DNA of 15,155 bases from NCBI GenBank assembly GCA_003230195.1, contig QIHH01000024.1:1-15155 (forward strand), given 5' to 3'. This stretch comes from Gammaproteobacteria bacterium. GTDB lineage: Bacteria; Pseudomonadota; Gammaproteobacteria; SZUA-140. The position numbers and the translations under genes are program-made. The notes under the pieces are model-generated. The model was not told the origin of the DNA, ran no database searches, and was given only the letters and a program-made list of their open reading frames with translations. Every line of letters starts with the position of its first letter. Position 1 is the stretch's first letter. Of this stretch, positions 13,221 to 15,155 are shown piece after piece.

Positions 13221-15047
13221 ATGAGCAATGCAATAAAAAAATATGAACTGGATTTACCTGTATCAAATCACAAAATCGCAGCAGATTTTATTCTGAGTTA
13301 TTTATCTCAAATTAATATCGATAAAATATTTGGGGTTCCAGGTGGGGCAATTGAACCCTTATTTGATGCGGTTGCTCGATTTAATCGCAATGCCCGTTCT
13401 TCTATTAAAGTGAAAAAAAGTGATGAGGCAGCGCCATTTATTGATCTTATTGTATCTCGACATGAAGTGGGCGCTGCCTTTATGGCAGATGGTTATGCAC
13501 GAGAAACCGGGCGTATGGCCGTTTGCTGCGCAACAACAGGGCCCGGTTCCTCAAACCTGATTACAGGGGTTGCATCAGCTTATATGGATCAAATACCGAT
13601 GTTGGTATTGACGCCGCAGACCTCAATGGCCAGTTTTGGTCAACATGACCTTCAAGACTCTTCCGACGATGCACTCTCGATTACATCGATGTTCTCATCG
13701 TGTACTCGTTACAATTCAGTGGTGACTCACATTGATCAACTCAAGATTAAGTTAATTAAAGCGGTTAAAGCAGCATATACCTATCCACGTGGCCCGGTGC
13801 ATTTAAGTATCCCGATGGAGATTTGGAGCCATGTGATGGAAGATGAGGTTATTGTTAATAAAGCGAGTACGCTATCCACCCGATATGAGGGGTATGAACA
13901 TGACGCTTATGATGAACTATGTGAGCTTGTGACAGGTGATAAAAAATCACTGTTTTTGCTAGGGCCTGAGTGCCTACCTTACGCGCAAATAATGGTGGAA
14001 TGTGCAGAGCTACTGAATGCCGAAATCATTACCACACCAGCAGCAAAGGGGGCTGTTCAGGCGAATCATTATCTATATAGAGGTGTATTAGGTTTTGCAG
14101 GTCACACACAGGCGATAGAGGCATTACTTGATGAAGACCTTGATCATATCATTGTTATTGGGACTAACTTGAATCCATTTGAAACGTCAGGGCAATGTAG
14201 TAACAGCGCGGTGGTTGAAAAAATAGTCTATATTAACCATTTTGGATCAGATGGCCTTGTCTCTGATGAGTCAGCCCTGCAGCTGTATGGCAGTCTCAAT
14301 AAGATTTTCCACGACTTTAAAAAGAACCTGTTAGCCTCGTTAGCCACAAATGAAACAACTAGGAATATGCCACCGAAACAATGTTGTTGTATGCTTCAAT
14401 ATTCAGGGCTTACAAAGATTGGTTACGAGCGTAGTATTCCTGCCTCGACGCGAGTCGATCAGCTAGAAAAGCGCGCTGTTGTTAAACCTCAATACTTAAT
14501 GAGCAAACTACCTGAACTGCTACCATCTGCTGCTCGCTATCATATTGATGCTGGTAATTCATGGGCCTGGGCAACACACTATCTTCACCTGAATGCAGCC
14601 TCGAATTATCAAGTTGCGATGGGGTTTGGTTCGATGGGGTGGGCGGTGGGCGCTTCAGTGGGTGCCGCATGCGCACAAAAAGGGGCGCCTGTGGTCTGCA
14701 TTACAGGTGATGGAAGTTATCTGATGAGTGGCCAGGAGATTACCGTTGCAGTACAGCAACAGTTATCTGTTATTTTTGTTGTTTTGAATGATAGTTCATA
14801 CGGTATGGTTAAGCATGGGCAGCGTATTGGAGGTGCGGAAGAGATCGGTTTCGAGTTGCCGAGTGTTGATTTTGCACTGATGGCTCAGGCGGCTGGTGCA
14901 AGAGGTGTTTCTATTCGCAATGCACAAGAACTGGATGAGTTAGATGTAACATCACTGCTTAGTGAAAAGGGCCCCGTATTGCTTGATATTTATATTGATG
15001 CTGAAGAGGTTCCACCAATGGCATCTCGTCTAAAAGAATTGGGTTAG
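13221..15047 (+). CDS. ThDP-dependent acetolactate-synthase-like enzyme, substrate unknown
   Basis: The 608-residue protein has the three-domain layout of the acetolactate synthase/pyruvate decarboxylase superfamily: an N-terminal PYR domain, a central Rossmann-like domain (roughly 215-370) and a C-terminal PP domain. FGVPGGAIEPLFDA opens the PYR domain. The catalytic Glu72 sits in SRHEVGAAFMADGYARETG, followed by TTGPGSSNLITGVASAYMDQIP. The ThDP/Mg2+ motif GDG(496-498)...N523 is intact. A stretch of about 20 residues (RFNRNARSSIKVKKSDEAAP, about 53-72) is extra compared with typical IlvB, and the linker has a CCC run at 388-390. No regulatory small subunit follows, so a role in branched-chain amino acid synthesis is doubtful. 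ATG 13221 has GGA five bases upstream. ATG 13197 (eight residues longer) has no Shine-Dalgarno and lies beside the -10-like sequence. The reaction cannot be assigned. Confidence 0.88.
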   Translation: MSNAIKKYELDLPVSNHKIAADFILSYLSQINIDKIFGVPGGAIEPLFDAVARFNRNARSSIKVKKSDEAAPFIDLIVSRHEVGAAFMADGYARETGRMAVCCATTGPGSSNLITGVASAYMDQIPMLVLTPQTSMASFGQHDLQDSSDDALSITSMFSSCTRYNSVVTHIDQLKIKLIKAVKAAYTYPRGPVHLSIPMEIWSHVMEDEVIVNKASTLSTRYEGYEHDAYDELCELVTGDKKSLFLLGPECLPYAQIMVECAELLNAEIITTPAAKGAVQANHYLYRGVLGFAGHTQAIEALLDEDLDHIIVIGTNLNPFETSGQCSNSAVVEKIVYINHFGSDGLVSDESALQLYGSLNKIFHDFKKNLLASLATNETTRNMPPKQCCCMLQYSGLTKIGYERSIPASTRVDQLEKRAVVKPQYLMSKLPELLPSAARYHIDAGNSWAWATHYLHLNAASNYQVAMGFGSMGWAVGASVGAACAQKGAPVVCITGDGSYLMSGQEITVAVQQQLSVIFVVLNDSSYGMVKHGQRIGGAEEIGFELPSVDFALMAQAAGARGVSIRNAQELDELDVTSLLSEKGPVLLDIYIDAEEVPPMASRLKELG

Positions 15048-15155
15048 GGATTAGTCGCAACCACCAGCCCTTTCAAGGTGCTAACCCATTGATTTTATTG
15101 GTGACGGTTTTTATACGCTAGGCTCAATATTTCAACCTGCAGATAACACTGCAAT

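Noticed and set aside
15048..15155. Terminator or gene start after the ThDP enzyme
   Set aside because: CACC...GGTG pairing is short and lacks a T-tract. A frame reading IDFIGDGFYTLGS to the right edge is open after a TAA but has no ATG/GTG/TTG start in the window.

Overview
The window looks like a chromosomal segment of a gammaproteobacterium outside the Enterobacterales. The gene order infB-rbfA-truB-rpsO-pnp, the sdhCDAB-sdhE-ygfX cluster and the divergent ygfZ all point that way, as does protein similarity judged by eye against E. coli sequences I remember. No database search was possible, so the genus is left open.

Layout. (1) Positions 1-4523, plus strand: the 3' end of infB (IF2), then rbfA, truB, rpsO and pnp. 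This is the classic translation, ribosome-maturation and RNA-decay operon, with a likely internal promoter before rpsO and a strong intrinsic terminator just after pnp. (2) Positions 4520-5066, minus strand, convergent with pnp: a small RRM RNA-binding protein followed by a DUF1456 (YehS-like) reading frame. That frame is broken by one base inside an A6 run, which also forms an in-phase A AAA AAC slippery heptamer. (3) Positions 5151-7417, minus strand: two full-length 282-residue HDOD proteins with a C-terminal HDOD fragment between them. This is a tandem-duplicated and partly decayed signalling cluster that ends in an AT-rich terminator-like hairpin. (4) Positions 7533-7671: a 139-bp MITE-like element with perfect 16-bp terminal inverted repeats and no coding capacity. 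(5) Positions 7704-12794: ygfZ on the minus strand, divergent from sdhC-sdhD-sdhA-sdhB-sdhE-ygfX on the plus strand. Together these give succinate dehydrogenase (complex II), its FAD-insertion factor, the membrane partner of that factor and a folate-dependent Fe-S maintenance protein. The divergent promoter region carries an 11-bp direct repeat spaced 41 bp apart. (6) Positions 12795-13220: an AT-rich gap of about 426 bp with small hairpins only. (7) Positions 13221-15047: a ThDP-dependent acetolactate-synthase-like enzyme without a small subunit, whose reaction I cannot assign. The last 108 bp hold no supported gene.

Regions 1 and 5 are conserved housekeeping blocks. The stretch between pnp and ygfZ (about 4.5-7.7 kb) is the accessory part: paralogous HDOD genes, gene fragments, a frameshifted gene and a MITE. 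I did not find a convincing new multi-gene system. The points most worth checking are the DUF1456 slippery frameshift, the MITE, the HDOD fragment, the direct repeats upstream of sdhC, and the orphan ThDP enzyme.
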